Source: an uncultured Oscillibacter sp.
GTDB taxonomy: Bacteria; Bacillota; Clostridia; Oscillospirales; Oscillospiraceae
Assembly (NCBI GenBank): GCA_937884915.1
Contig: CALAAN010000063.1
Span: forward strand, 1-8,463
DNA length: 8,463 bases
Reading direction: 5' to 3'
The notes below the pieces were generated by a model. The model was not told the origin of the DNA. It saw only the letters and a list, made by a program, of their open reading frames with translations, and made no database searches. Of this stretch, positions 7,850-8,463 are shown in pieces (position 1 is the stretch's first letter; every line of letters begins with the position of its first letter). The position numbers were made by a program, and so were the translations under genes.

Positions 7850-8463
7850 TATTCGATGCCCGTGAGGTCAAAGTCCGCGAGGGCCTTCTCCGCCTCGGCG
7901 CACACGCCGCGAAGGCAGGCTTCGTCAAAGGGGCTCTCAAGGCCGGCGTTTTTGAGAAGGTCGGTGAACGTCCGGCTGCCGCCCTGCACGGTGTAGGCCA
8001 TGTAGTGCTGCCAGGCGTTCCCCACGTCCTTGCGGATCATCGCCCAGAATTCGAGCGCCACGGTCTGGGCAAGGCAGTAGTCAATATAATAGAAGGGACT
8101 CGAATAGATGTGGTGCTGGCGCTGCCAGCCCATGCCCTCGGAGTAGAACGGGATCTCGCCGTCGAGCTTCATCCACGGCATGTAGACGCCGAGAAGCTCC
8201 TTCCACGCGGCGTGGCGTTCGGCGGGCGTCATCTCGGGCTTTTCGTATACGATGTGCTGGAAGTGGTCGACCATCGTGCCGTAGGGGATGAACGTCAGCG
8301 CGCCGGAGAGGTGGCTGTAGAGGAACTTTTTCGCGTCCTTGCCGAAAAAGCCGTCCGCCCACGGCTCTGCGAAGAACTCCATGGACATCGAGTGGACCTC
8401 GCAGGCCTCCATGCTCGGCCAGATGTAGTCGATGGGGATGCGCTTGCGGTTCGTCCAGGCCTC
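7849..8463 (-). CDS. M3-family oligoendopeptidase, C-terminal part (5' end beyond window)
   Basis: The frame is open to the right edge, giving the last 204 residues of a zinc metallopeptidase that cleaves short peptides in the cytoplasm. Seen, in fragment numbering: EACEVHSMSMEF at 19-30, typical of the non-PepF M3 oligoendopeptidases; its Glu22 fits the third zinc ligand that follows HExxH by about 25 residues in M3 enzymes. At 117-129 HHIYSSPFYYIDY matches the His/Tyr-rich loop that stabilises the transition state (compare the His and Tyr series in thimet oligopeptidase). The HExxH motif itself would lie just outside the window. The C-terminus is ordinary. It overlaps the next gene by one base. 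Being upstream of a peptide importer suits a job in breaking down imported peptides. An internal ATG at 8412 is not a start, since the conserved frame continues upstream. Confidence 0.9.
   Translation of the reverse strand, partial: EAWTNRKRIPIDYIWPSMEACEVHSMSMEFFAEPWADGFFGKDAKKFLYSHLSGALTFIPYGTMVDHFQHIVYEKPEMTPAERHAAWKELLGVYMPWMKLDGEIPFYSEGMGWQRQHHIYSSPFYYIDYCLAQTVALEFWAMIRKDVGNAWQHYMAYTVQGGSRTFTDLLKNAGLESPFDEACLRGVCAEAEKALADFDLTGIE

Overview
The window reads as part of the chromosome of a GC-rich, low-redundancy-SD Firmicute, most likely a gut-type Clostridia member of the Oscillospiraceae/Ruminococcaceae kind. This is inferred from strong AAAGGAGG ribosome binding sites before almost every gene, a lipoprotein-type peptide-binding protein, and GC-rich coding sequence next to an AT-rich promoter with an extended -10 box. 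No 16S or other taxonomic marker is present, so the placement is tentative.

Every gene lies on the minus strand, so transcription runs from high to low coordinates. At the right edge (8463-7849) is the C-terminal part of an M3-family zinc oligopeptidase. It overlaps by one base (TAATG) the start of a small four-helix membrane protein of unknown function (7849-7292). A sigma-A-type promoter (TGTACA, 18 bp, TATAAT with a TG extension) follows at 7281-7252. It opens a leader of about 140 nt that is packed with inverted repeats.

The rest is a classical oligopeptide/dipeptide ABC importer operon in the order oppA-oppB-oppC-oppD-oppF: the lipid-anchored binding protein OppA (7104-4843), a 208-nt gap with strong stem-loops, the two permeases OppB (4633-3647) and OppC (3628-1985), and the two ATPases OppD (1967-759) and OppF (757 to the left edge, truncated). 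From oppB on, the genes are 1 to 18 nt apart and the SD of each lies at or within the end of the previous gene, so they should be translated together. The stem-loops after oppA probably help keep the binding protein more abundant than the membrane and ATPase subunits.

Together the genes describe peptide scavenging: OppA captures peptides outside, OppBC pass them through the membrane using ATP hydrolysed by OppDF, and the neighbouring M3 peptidase can cut them to smaller peptides and amino acids.

The family assignment is ordinary, but several components are not of ordinary shape. OppC carries about 200 extra residues between its first membrane helix and its conserved core, predicted to lie outside the cell. 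OppA carries about 140 extra residues inside its binding-protein fold. OppC, OppD and OppF all have long charged N-terminal extensions. I see no CRISPR array, tRNA, rRNA, insertion sequence or phage gene. The long open frames on the plus strand are shadows of the opp genes.
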